Of a stretch of DNA of 50,115 bases, positions 1 to 7,189 are shown in pieces (the first letter of the stretch is position 1; each line of letters starts with the position of its first letter). The DNA lies in assembly GCA_002762985.1 (NCBI GenBank), contig PCXZ01000031.1, positions 1 through 50,115 of the forward strand, read 5' to 3'. The notes under the pieces are model-generated. The model was not told the origin of the DNA. It saw only the letters and a list, made by a program, of their open reading frames with translations, and ran no database searches. This DNA is from Candidatus Woesearchaeota archaeon CG10_big_fil_rev_8_21_14_0_10_44_13. GTDB taxonomy: Archaea; Nanobdellota; Nanobdellia; Woesearchaeales; UBA12501. The position numbers and the translations under genes are program-made.

Positions 1-333
1 CGGTTTTTGAGTATGAACCTCGCAAGGTTCAGTAGCTCCAAGCGGCGAGTTTTTATTATTTGATGATGCAGGTTTAGTTTGAGATTGTTTTTTTAATCAA
101 AAACCGTCCCAATGGGGGTATATTTTAAAGATAATGCTCTTTCTCTTTTTTCATCCAAACATAACCCTCCCAAAACCGAAGCAACGATCAGCCATCCCAC
201 CCTATCACCTCAAGGTGCCAGATGTGTGAAGGAAGAGCAGATATTTTAGCGAGTGGTTGTGCAAAAAACAATTATGCAGCCATAAGCCATATAAAAGATT
301 ATTGAATAACACATAAGAAATAAAACAATTAAT
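1..333. repeat. Interspersed hairpin element, copy 1, in a gene-free stretch
   Basis: No gene is seen here. Positions 15-30 form a hairpin (arms GAACCT and AGGTTC, loop CGCA). It sits in a scaffold, GAGTAT before and AGTAGCTCC after, that recurs at 43211-43243 with a different stem but the same loop. Further shared pieces follow: CGAGTTTTTATTATTT near 45, ATCAAAAACCG near 98, a CACCT/AGGTG hairpin near 208-220, and GTGGTTGTGCAA near 254. The rest is AT-rich and gives no signal. Confidence 0.6.
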
Positions 334-1020
334 TCACTTATCGACCAGCTTCACTTCCTTTATCACGAGCAGGCCAGTATTCACGTTCTCCATGTTCGTC
401 TCTGACTTCAGGATTTTTATCCTCTTCTTGAACAGTGGGCAGTCTGTCACGAAAGTCTCGTATTCCCCTCCTTCACCTGCGACATGGATGTGGTGTTTCC
501 TGTTTAGCTCCTTAAGCCTTTCGATCATATTATGGTCTATCCTCTTCCCCAGGAAATCCTTTGTCAGGCCTTCTGCTGCAATGGCGCTTATCACTACCTC
601 GAATCTCGCCTTCACGAGATCATCAAGGTATTGTTCAGGGTCGACTTTCCATATCGGCGAGAAGACGTCGATCTTCAGCTCATCTGCGATATTCTTGACG
701 CGGTCATACTGGTATTTTGAAGCGATTGCGCCCACGATCAATGTGTTGATATGGTGCTTTTCCATGGCGAACTTTATCGCGTTCCTGAGGTCCTCAAGCT
801 CCGCCTCTTTCTCGCCTTTTGTCTCGAAGATGAGCAGGGGGATCTCCATCGCTTCTGCCTGCTTCTCTGCGAATTCGATGTTTGCTGTATGGAACATGTA
901 AGAGGCCTTGTTGTCAGACACAAGGCTTAGGAGGCATTCCACCTTATACCCTTCGCCTATGGCCATATAGGCCGCATAAGTGGAATCTTTCCCTCCAGAA
1001 AACAATACTGCCGCTTTCAT
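334..1020 (-). CDS. dph6: Diphthine--ammonia ligase (Dph6-type ATP pyrophosphatase)
   Basis: 228 residues. The N-terminus carries the PP-loop SGGKDS at residues 8-13, which binds ATP. A C-terminal GEGGEYETF segment is typical of the Dph6/MJ0570 family. In that family the enzyme amidates diphthine on elongation factor 2, the last step of diphthamide synthesis, in the cytoplasm. Length is normal for the archaeal form. A GGAGGT ribosome-binding site lies about 13 bases upstream, and the start overlaps the stop of the HEPN gene by 4 bases (ATGA), so the gene is the third member of an MNT-HEPN-dph6 operon. Family membership is clear. The exact reaction is inferred from homologues. Confidence 0.85.
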   Translation of the reverse strand: MKAAVLFSGGKDSTYAAYMAIGEGYKVECLLSLVSDNKASYMFHTANIEFAEKQAEAMEIPLLIFETKGEKEAELEDLRNAIKFAMEKHHINTLIVGAIASKYQYDRVKNIADELKIDVFSPIWKVDPEQYLDDLVKARFEVVISAIAAEGLTKDFLGKRIDHNMIERLKELNRKHHIHVAGEGGEYETFVTDCPLFKKRIKILKSETNMENVNTGLLVIKEVKLVDK

Positions 1021-1424
1021 GTTGATTTTTTGACCTCCTTAAGGAATTCATCCACATCTTTTTCCAGCTCTTGCGTTATCGAGTGGAAAACCTTATCATC
1101 ATCAATCCTCCCATATTCATGGACGATCAGATTTCTCATGCCCTTTGCAGCCTTCAGTCTTTTTGCCAGTCCCTCATTGATGAAATTATGATTTGATAGT
1201 ATGTTAAACGCGTCAGCATCATCCTCAGGTATCTCAAATCTCTTTGCCTTTATCGCCATGAAAGCGAGATCTACTGCAGCTTCAACTATCTTCTCGACGT
1301 ATCTTTCGCATGCCGCTCTTTTCTCTATGCTTGACCTGTATTCTTCAATCTCGGACGGGACTATATCCTTAAGCTGGCTTATGAATCCATGAATCTGCGT
1401 TATCTTGTCATCTATCCTTTTCAT
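1017..1424 (-). CDS. HEPN (HepT/DUF86-like) toxin
   Basis: 135-residue, mostly helical protein. Near the C-terminus it has R-N-L-I-V-H-E-Y, which fits the R-x4-H-x-Y signature of HepT-type HEPN RNases or AMPylation targets. It lies directly after, and overlaps by 4 bases, an MNT nucleotidyltransferase gene. That is the standard order for MntA/HepT modules, in which the nucleotidyltransferase neutralises the toxin by modifying the tyrosine. It also overlaps dph6 downstream. The catalytic residues are present, so an active toxin is plausible. The assignment rests on motif and context. Confidence 0.82.
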   Translation of the reverse strand: MKRIDDKITQIHGFISQLKDIVPSEIEEYRSSIEKRAACERYVEKIVEAAVDLAFMAIKAKRFEIPEDDADAFNILSNHNFINEGLAKRLKAAKGMRNLIVHEYGRIDDDKVFHSITQELEKDVDEFLKEVKKST

Positions 1425-2026
1425 GCTTCAGCTCCGAATATCCTTTCCATCCTGATGAAATAATCATCATCCTTCAGATATCTTATTGAGAAATCAGTAT
1501 TATCATACCTATCGGTCTTGTAGAGGACCTTATGGTTCCTGGCAATATCCCGTTTTATTTTCTGCGGAAGAGAATTGAAGACCTGGATATCCACCTTGTC
1601 CGGAAGCTGCGCCAGTATCCTTATCCTGAATTCTGTCGTCTCTTTCAATGACAAGTCCTTGTCGAACACGGCGCATATATCAATATCTGACCTGAATGTG
1701 AAAGATTTATCTGCAAAAGAGCCGAAAAGGAGGATCGCTTTTATACTGCCGCTTAACTTGTCACTAAGGATCGCGTCGGTTGCTTTCTTGATTATTCTCT
1801 TGTTGTTTTGGTTTTTCCCCAGCTTGAACTCGTTCCTGAACTCTGCAGCATGCTCAATGAACTTAAGCTTAGGTTTTATGTCCCTGCTCAGCCTGTTATT
1901 TTCCGACTGTTTCAGTGGAAGACCATCTAACTGCTTGAATATTATCTCTAACTCTTTCTTGCCGAATATCTTTCTGGCATCCTTATTCTCTTTTAAAAAT
2001 TCTCTTAGCCTCAAAATAATCACCAT
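1421..2026 (-). CDS. MNT-type nucleotidyltransferase, antitoxin of the HEPN pair
   Basis: 201 residues. The C-terminal half has the minimal nucleotidyltransferase motif GSFADKSFTFRSDID, i.e. GS-x-x-(9)-D-x-D. About 100 residues before it are not part of the minimal MNT fold and may recognise the toxin or DNA. In MntA/HepT systems this protein adds AMP to the HEPN toxin. The start is uncertain. ATG at 2026 lies about 11 bases after the expected transcription start; a TTG at 2014 is preceded by GGTGAT, a plausible ribosome-binding site. The promoter holds repeated GGTTAT half-sites, suggesting autoregulation. Confidence 0.8.
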   Translation of the reverse strand: MVIILRLREFLKENKDARKIFGKKELEIIFKQLDGLPLKQSENNRLSRDIKPKLKFIEHAAEFRNEFKLGKNQNNKRIIKKATDAILSDKLSGSIKAILLFGSFADKSFTFRSDIDICAVFDKDLSLKETTEFRIRILAQLPDKVDIQVFNSLPQKIKRDIARNHKVLYKTDRYDNTDFSIRYLKDDDYFIRMERIFGAEA

Positions 2027-2029
2027 TTA

Positions 2030-2054
2030 GGTTATTATAACCATTATTGTGGTT
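2030..2054 (-). promoter_or_regulatory. Operator-like inverted repeats of the MNT/HEPN operon
   Basis: GGTTATTATAACC (2030-2042) is a 13-base palindrome with 6-bp arms. It overlaps AACCA/TGGTT arms at 2039-2054. Both lie between a TATA-like TTTATATA (about 2059-2067, minus strand) and the start codon, where a repressor would block transcription. Confidence 0.5.
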
Positions 2055-2101
2055 ATTTAGTATATAAAGCTTTTGTTTATAAGAGACAGAAACAGACAGG
2101 A

Positions 2102-2932
2102 TCATCCTATATAATTCGCCTCATCCTTCATCTTCCCGGATTTCGCCGCCTTCGATGCCTTCTCAAGCTCCTTTGTCCTCTTCATCAGCTCTTTCTCGAC
2201 TTCCTCTATCTCGTGCCCGAATTTCTTCATGTCGATGCCGAATTCGAGCTTTGTATTGAGGACTTCGAGTATCTTCTGGCCGCCTTTTATGCCCAGGTAG
2301 AAAGGATTATGGAATGTCTCTGCAAGATAACATGCTGCTTCGATATCTTTCTCTTTTGCGAGGCCAGTCAGCAATCCAGTGGCGCCTATTATCGGGCCGA
2401 CAACACCATAAAGGTTCTTCTGGACATCGACCCCTTTAGTGTACTTGCTGATCATCTCTTTTGAGCTTCCTGTGCAATATACCTTCGGCTTTTCAGGGAT
2501 GCTCTGGAGCCCTATGCCCCCCAAGGTGATTATCTCTTTCCCCCCCAATTCCTTCAGCATGTCGAGTATCTTGTACGAGAATTCATAGGCTGCCTCCTCT
2601 TCCAGAGGCTGGACGTCCCCTGCAAGGAAAAGGATGTCCCTTGAATGCTGCCTTTTTCCTGCCTTCGATCTTTTCGTCTTGACTGCGTTTTCGCTGAACT
2701 TCTTATAATAGATGAACACAGAAGGTATCTCAACGACATTGTTCTCATCGACAAAAGCGGAGTGCGGGAATGAAAGCGATCTCACTTCATAGAGCTTCTT
2801 CGCCTTCATCTCATCAACCAAGAAATCGACCACGATCTTGCCGACATTGCCTATGCCAGGAAGGCCCTCTATCATCACAGGATTGTTAAGCTTAGGGATG
2901 GTATCGATGAGCTTTTTTACGTTGATGGTCAT
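2102..2932 (-). CDS. PAC2-family proteasome assembly chaperone-like protein
   Basis: 276 residues. The N-terminus (MIEGLPGIGNVGKIV, about residues 18-32) and the central LGGIGLQSIPEKPKVYCTG region are typical of the archaeal PAC2 (formerly DUF75) family, whose members PbaA/PbaB bind proteasome alpha subunits. The C-terminal 40 residues are Lys/Glu-rich and probably helical. A TATA box (TATATAAAC, minus strand, 2954-2963) lies about 25 bases upstream of ATG, which implies a leaderless transcript. In many archaea this family is encoded beside aIF2-alpha and nop10. Here it is about 13 kb away. Confidence 0.82.
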   Translation of the reverse strand: MTINVKKLIDTIPKLNNPVMIEGLPGIGNVGKIVVDFLVDEMKAKKLYEVRSLSFPHSAFVDENNVVEIPSVFIYYKKFSENAVKTKRSKAGKRQHSRDILFLAGDVQPLEEEAAYEFSYKILDMLKELGGKEIITLGGIGLQSIPEKPKVYCTGSSKEMISKYTKGVDVQKNLYGVVGPIIGATGLLTGLAKEKDIEAACYLAETFHNPFYLGIKGGQKILEVLNTKLEFGIDMKKFGHEIEEVEKELMKRTKELEKASKAAKSGKMKDEANYIG

Positions 2933-2980
2933 AATAGAAAATATGGGAGGGTTGTTTATATAGTTTGTTGTTGGGAAATC

Positions 2981-4498
2981 TTAATTTCTGCCTGAGAAAT
3001 ATACCTTTTCCCCATTAAACGCTTTCAGCTCAACGCCTGTCTTTTCGCCAGCTGCATTTTCAAGTATGCCTACATCTATTGCCTCGAGGCCGAATTGTTT
3101 TATCATTTCTATCGCCTTCTTAGGATCCTTTGTCGTTATAAACCCTTCATTGCCCATCGGCCACTTTGAATATGATGTCTCTGCTGATGTGAAATTCGCA
3201 CCCACCAATGCAAGCTCTCTCCAGTCCGGAGGGAAAAGATTGTCTATTGAGACAAACAGGTCGTGCTTCGCTAATGGCTTTGCAAGCTTGCTGTCATAAG
3301 CGCCGCCGCTCATATGATAGACGCTTGTCGCCAGATCATTATCAACCAATTCCTTGAAAACAGGATAGAGCACTGTTGAAGGCTCTGCCAGATACTCAAG
3401 GAATAATTTCCCTTCCTTTGTATCCTGGTAATTCTCCCCGAACAATCTTATCGCTATCTTCCTTTTGTCTGTTATGCCGTTTGACCTTGGGGTTGGCTTT
3501 CCGCGGATTGCTATGAGGTGCTCCCCCGCGCCTGGTTTTAGCGGATTTTTCAGCCTCTCTTCATCTATTGTGCTGACTACAGAACCGCTTATGTTGTATG
3601 CCTGCTTGCCATCTGCGAATCCGCAAATCCTTTTTCCAACAATCTCCTGCTGGATTATGCATGCAAGATTTCCAAAGCCGCGCTTCCTGCTAGTGAAAGA
3701 AAGAGTATGGGATTCTATCTTCGAGAATACCCCATAATGTTCTTCATCAAGCTCCGCAACACCGGAAAGAGCCCTGGCCCTTGCGCCTAGTTTCATAGTA
3801 TCATCAAAGACCATTGCCATCCAATCTTCTATGCCCAATTCCCATCTCCGCGTACGTTCATAGAACTCAACCTTTGTTCCTACACCATCGCAATTTGCAT
3901 AAATCGCTTCTCCTTTAGGATCAAATACTGCATAATTGACGCCATCTTTTTGCCCTACAAATGTACCACCGCCAAGAATCAATCTCACAAAGTCTTCATT
4001 ATCGAGTTTATTGAATTTGCTTGATCTATCAATCAGACTTATCATTGTGGCCGAGATATTTGCCTGATAGAGAGGCGAAACCCTTGCTCCAAGAATCGCA
4101 TTCTCCCCGTTCATTATGACCAATCCAGCCCTGTTCGCTTTTTCAGTCAAAGCCCCCCCTATTTCTGTAATCATAGAAATATCTCCGGTATTAGAGTTTA
4201 TATCATCTGCGAACGCCAGAGGTGTGGCGCCGATAAGCAGTGCCTGTTCAACCAGTCTGTCAACTACTGATTCTGCATAAGGTTTCAGATTCTCCTGTTT
4301 GGGGTCTCCTCCTGATGAATGGACGGCAACAACATGGCTTTCAGGGATCCTTAATACAGCCACCCCATTCATGCCGTCTTCAAGAACTTCAACGAATTCT
4401 GAATTTTTTAATGTAGGAGCGCATATCTTAGCCAATAATGCAGAGCCTTTATCTCCCCGTTTAATCACTTTTTCTATATAAGTATCAACTTTATTCAT
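2981..4498 (-). CDS. PurM/AIR-synthase-like ATP-binding protein
   Basis: 505 residues from the chosen start. The second half carries PurM-type motifs: DGVGTK (phosphate/Mg binding), RSNG, and SGGAY near the C-terminus. The first 170 residues are extra compared with the roughly 345-residue PurM and may be a partial second PurM-like half or a separate domain. PurM makes aminoimidazole ribotide in purine synthesis, but other PurM-fold enzymes (ThiL, SelD, HypE) use the same motifs, and no purine genes lie nearby. ATG 4498 is preferred over 4567: GGTGG precedes it, and a TATA box lies inside the longer reading frame. Confidence 0.62.
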   Translation of the reverse strand: MNKVDTYIEKVIKRGDKGSALLAKICAPTLKNSEFVEVLEDGMNGVAVLRIPESHVVAVHSSGGDPKQENLKPYAESVVDRLVEQALLIGATPLAFADDINSNTGDISMITEIGGALTEKANRAGLVIMNGENAILGARVSPLYQANISATMISLIDRSSKFNKLDNEDFVRLILGGGTFVGQKDGVNYAVFDPKGEAIYANCDGVGTKVEFYERTRRWELGIEDWMAMVFDDTMKLGARARALSGVAELDEEHYGVFSKIESHTLSFTSRKRGFGNLACIIQQEIVGKRICGFADGKQAYNISGSVVSTIDEERLKNPLKPGAGEHLIAIRGKPTPRSNGITDKRKIAIRLFGENYQDTKEGKLFLEYLAEPSTVLYPVFKELVDNDLATSVYHMSGGAYDSKLAKPLAKHDLFVSIDNLFPPDWRELALVGANFTSAETSYSKWPMGNEGFITTKDPKKAIEMIKQFGLEAIDVGILENAAGEKTGVELKAFNGEKVYFSGRN

Positions 4499-4527
4499 GC
4501 ACCCACCAGAAACAAAAAAACCAAGCC

Positions 4528-4538
4528 GATATAAATAT
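4528..4538 (-). promoter_or_regulatory. TATA box of the PurM-like gene
   Basis: ATATTTATATC on the minus strand, about 30 bases upstream of the ATG at 4498. It lies within the open frame of the longer alternative start, which argues against that start. Confidence 0.5.
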
Positions 4539-4718
4539 CTTTCCATAGCCTCGGAAAACCCAGGCAAGGATTTGTCAGTGTTCAGTTGCTAAACTTTACA
4601 ATCTCATTTAATCTCCAAAATCTGCTCAATAGTCGTTTCCTGCGGATTGAACATCTCGATTATCTTCGGCTCAAAAGGAAGCCCCCTTTCGTAAATAGGC
4701 TTCAAGATAGAAACATTT

Positions 4719-4745
4719 ATATATAAGGCATATATACTTATATAT
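4719..4745 (+). promoter_or_regulatory. Operator/TATA region of the DUF2683-RelE pair
   Basis: Perfect inverted repeat, arms ATATATAAG (4719-4727) and CTTATATAT (4737-4745), with a 9-base AT spacer. It overlaps the likely TATA box and ends 10 bases before the antitoxin ATG, as expected for an autoregulated TA operon. Confidence 0.5.
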
Positions 4746-4755
4746 GTGATATAAT

Positions 4756-4983
4756 ATGGTACAAGCTGTAATAAATATAGATGAACACGCAAATAGGGTT
4801 CTGAATATAGTAAAGGCTAAGTTTGGCCTGAAGGACAAGTCTGAGGCCATAAACTTGGTTGTTGGCGAGTATGAACAGACTGCCCTTGAACCGGAATTAA
4901 GGCCTGAATATAAGGCTAAATTAGCTAAAATCATAAGCGGCAAACACCTGTCTCGGGAGGAATTTGAAAAAGAGGTAGCATAA
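4756..4983 (+). CDS. DUF2683-type antitoxin
   Basis: 75 residues. MVQAVINIDEHANRVLNIVK followed by FGLKDKSEAIN is typical of the DUF2683 family common in archaea, with a ribbon-helix-helix-like N-terminus for DNA binding and an acidic C-terminal tail (LEPELRPEY..) that would wrap the toxin. The downstream RelE-like ORF begins at the base after this gene's stop codon, so the two are translated as a pair. An inverted repeat overlaps its promoter, consistent with autorepression. The assignment as antitoxin comes from family and arrangement. Confidence 0.8.
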   Translation: MVQAVINIDEHANRVLNIVKAKFGLKDKSEAINLVVGEYEQTALEPELRPEYKAKLAKIISGKHLSREEFEKEVA

Positions 4984-5250
4984 ATGTATGTTGATTCATA
5001 CAGTGAAGAAATCACTAAAAAGTTGGCAAAACTCAGGAAAAAAGACCCACCCCATTATTCCCAAGTCAGGAAAAAGATGGACTCAATATTGGCCGACCCC
5101 GGGCATAATTATAAATTTTTAGGATATGGCATGAAGGGCATTAACAGGATACATTTGGGGCATTTTGTCCTGGTGTTTAAAGTAGACCATCAAAACCGGA
5201 TTGTTTCTTTTGAAGATTATGATCATCACGATGTTGTCTATGGGAAATAA
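4984..5250 (+). CDS. RelE/ParE-superfamily toxin
   Basis: 88 residues, a normal RelE length. The pattern SEEITKKLAKLRKKDP near the N-terminus, a middle GIN-RIHLGHFVLVFKV strand block and a C-terminal EDYDHHDVVYGK match archaeal RelE/StbE-type mRNA interferases, which cut mRNA in the ribosome A site. The C-terminal His and Tyr residues could be catalytic. It follows its antitoxin with no gap. The family call is good. Whether it is a ribonuclease or a gyrase-directed ParE type cannot be told from the sequence. Confidence 0.78.
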   Translation: MYVDSYSEEITKKLAKLRKKDPPHYSQVRKKMDSILADPGHNYKFLGYGMKGINRIHLGHFVLVFKVDHQNRIVSFEDYDHHDVVYGK

Positions 5251-5352
5251 GTATATCCTCACCAATTCCAACAACACCCCCAATCACCCAAAAACCTTTA
5301 TATATAACCAGTATATAAAAACCCCTTAAACGGTCATTAAAAGAGGCAAAAT

Positions 5353-7188
5353 ATGTATTTTGGAAACCCTGCAGGCTACTATGCCCTATTAGGAGTTCTT
5401 GCCCTCATCATAATCTATCTCATAAGGCCCAGGCCGAAGGATATGACGCTCCCTTCTCTCATGTTTTTCCTGAAGGACACAGGCCTTGCGAAGAAGAAAT
5501 CATTCCTTGAAAAGCTCCTCCGCAACCTGATTTTCCTTCTTCAGCTTATTGCGATAGCGGGCCTCGCATTCTCAATAATGCAGCCTTCGATAAAATCAAG
5601 CTATGACACCACAGCAGAGAACACAGTGATTGTGCTTGATGTCTCTGCGAGCATGCAGGCAGACGGCAGGTTCAGCGAAGCGGTGAATATCGCAGAAGAT
5701 TCCCTTAAAGGCGACGTAAGCATAATCCTTGCAGAAGAGACGCCATTAGTCGTACTTGACAGGGGTTCGAGGTCAAAAGCGAAGAGTTTGCTTGATTCAG
5801 TGAAGGCAAAAGATATAGGCACGAATATAGGCGATGCAATGCTCATGGCAAAGGACATCCTCAACGGGCAGGAAGGAAGGGTCCTCGTATTGAGCGATTT
5901 CATGCAGACCCAGGGCCCTGACCCCAATGTTGTGAGGAAGATACTCGAGGCAGAGAAGGCAGTGGTCGATTTCGTCGATGTCTCAGGCAAGCCCGACAAG
6001 GGCAACTTCGGGATAATAGACCTCTCGATAGAGAAGCACAATACACTAATATACATAAAGAATTACAACAAGGAGAGCAGGGCTATTACTGTAAGCGTGA
6101 TAAACGGCAACAAGGAGATAAAGAAGATGTCAAAGACCTTCCTTGCGGATTCCGTCGAGACGATAAATTTCGAGACGCAGCCGGGCATAACAGAGATTAG
6201 GATAGAGGACAGCGATGATCTTGATGCCGACAACAAGGCTTACATAAGCGCGCCCGACAAGATAGACATCAGCGTCCTGCTGATAACGAACAATGTGAAT
6301 TCATTCCTGAAATATGCCCTTGAATCCTCGAAAGACATCACCCTCAAGATAGCCGAACCGCCGATCCTCCCAAAGACGCAGGATTTTGACGTCGTGATAA
6401 TGTCTAATGTCGACAAGAGCAAGCTGCTCACAGGCACGATAAATGAGATAAAGAAGAATGTCGAATCAGGGAAGCATTTCATAGTTGCAGCGCAGGACAC
6501 GATGCAGCAGATAGATTTCCTCGATACCCTCCCTGTATACCTGATGGAAAAGAAGGAGAAAGAGAACGTGAAGATATATTCTTATTCAGATTCAGATGAG
6601 GACAAATACGACTTTGCAGGAGAGAGCTCGATAGATTACGGGACTACGCTGAAATATTTCACAGCCACTGCAAAGAACGGCTCAGTGATATATGCGATGG
6701 CAGGCGATTCCCCCATAATAGCGTCGATGAAGATCGGCGCAGGGAACGTGGTCTATTACGGGATATTCGATGATTCATCGAGCTTCAAGGCATCGCCATC
6801 CTATCCTGTCTTCTGGAACGAGCTGATAAATTCCCTCATGAACACGGATGACATATCCAAATTCAACTACAAGACCGGGAAGATACTCTCGACGAACACG
6901 CAGATGGATGTCAAGACGCCGCAGGGCACGATCAAGGCGAACATTATAATAATGGACAAGGAGGGCATTTATGAGGTCGGAAGCCTCAAGATAGCCGCCA
7001 ACCTGCTCAATGAGAAGGAGTCGGACATCTACCAGGCGACGAACATACAGACCATGAAGCACGACTCCTACAAGGCAGGCAAGGTCCAGCGCGAGAAGGA
7101 GACGAATCTTGAGATGTACCTGCTTGCTCTTGTCGTCCTTTCATTGCTGGCAGAGATGGCATACGTGAAATACATAGGTGACCTATAA
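5353..7188 (+). CDS. BatA-like membrane vWA protein
   Basis: 611 residues. The N-terminus resembles the aerotolerance-regulator (BatA) N-terminal domain: TM segment at 7-24, a loop with LPSLMFFL, second TM at 57-76. A vWA domain follows with the metal site DVSASM at residues 96-101. A long region after it (about 210-590) is predicted extracytoplasmic beta-rich, and a final TM lies near 590-606. In Bat/MoxR systems such proteins are thought to work with a MoxR ATPase in building or maintaining surface complexes. It is the first gene of the cluster, and the next gene's ribosome-binding site overlaps its stop. A weak GAGG precedes the ATG. Confidence 0.75.
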   Translation: MYFGNPAGYYALLGVLALIIIYLIRPRPKDMTLPSLMFFLKDTGLAKKKSFLEKLLRNLIFLLQLIAIAGLAFSIMQPSIKSSYDTTAENTVIVLDVSASMQADGRFSEAVNIAEDSLKGDVSIILAEETPLVVLDRGSRSKAKSLLDSVKAKDIGTNIGDAMLMAKDILNGQEGRVLVLSDFMQTQGPDPNVVRKILEAEKAVVDFVDVSGKPDKGNFGIIDLSIEKHNTLIYIKNYNKESRAITVSVINGNKEIKKMSKTFLADSVETINFETQPGITEIRIEDSDDLDADNKAYISAPDKIDISVLLITNNVNSFLKYALESSKDITLKIAEPPILPKTQDFDVVIMSNVDKSKLLTGTINEIKKNVESGKHFIVAAQDTMQQIDFLDTLPVYLMEKKEKENVKIYSYSDSDEDKYDFAGESSIDYGTTLKYFTATAKNGSVIYAMAGDSPIIASMKIGAGNVVYYGIFDDSSSFKASPSYPVFWNELINSLMNTDDISKFNYKTGKILSTNTQMDVKTPQGTIKANIIIMDKEGIYEVGSLKIAANLLNEKESDIYQATNIQTMKHDSYKAGKVQREKETNLEMYLLALVVLSLLAEMAYVKYIGDL

Positions 7189-7189
7189 G

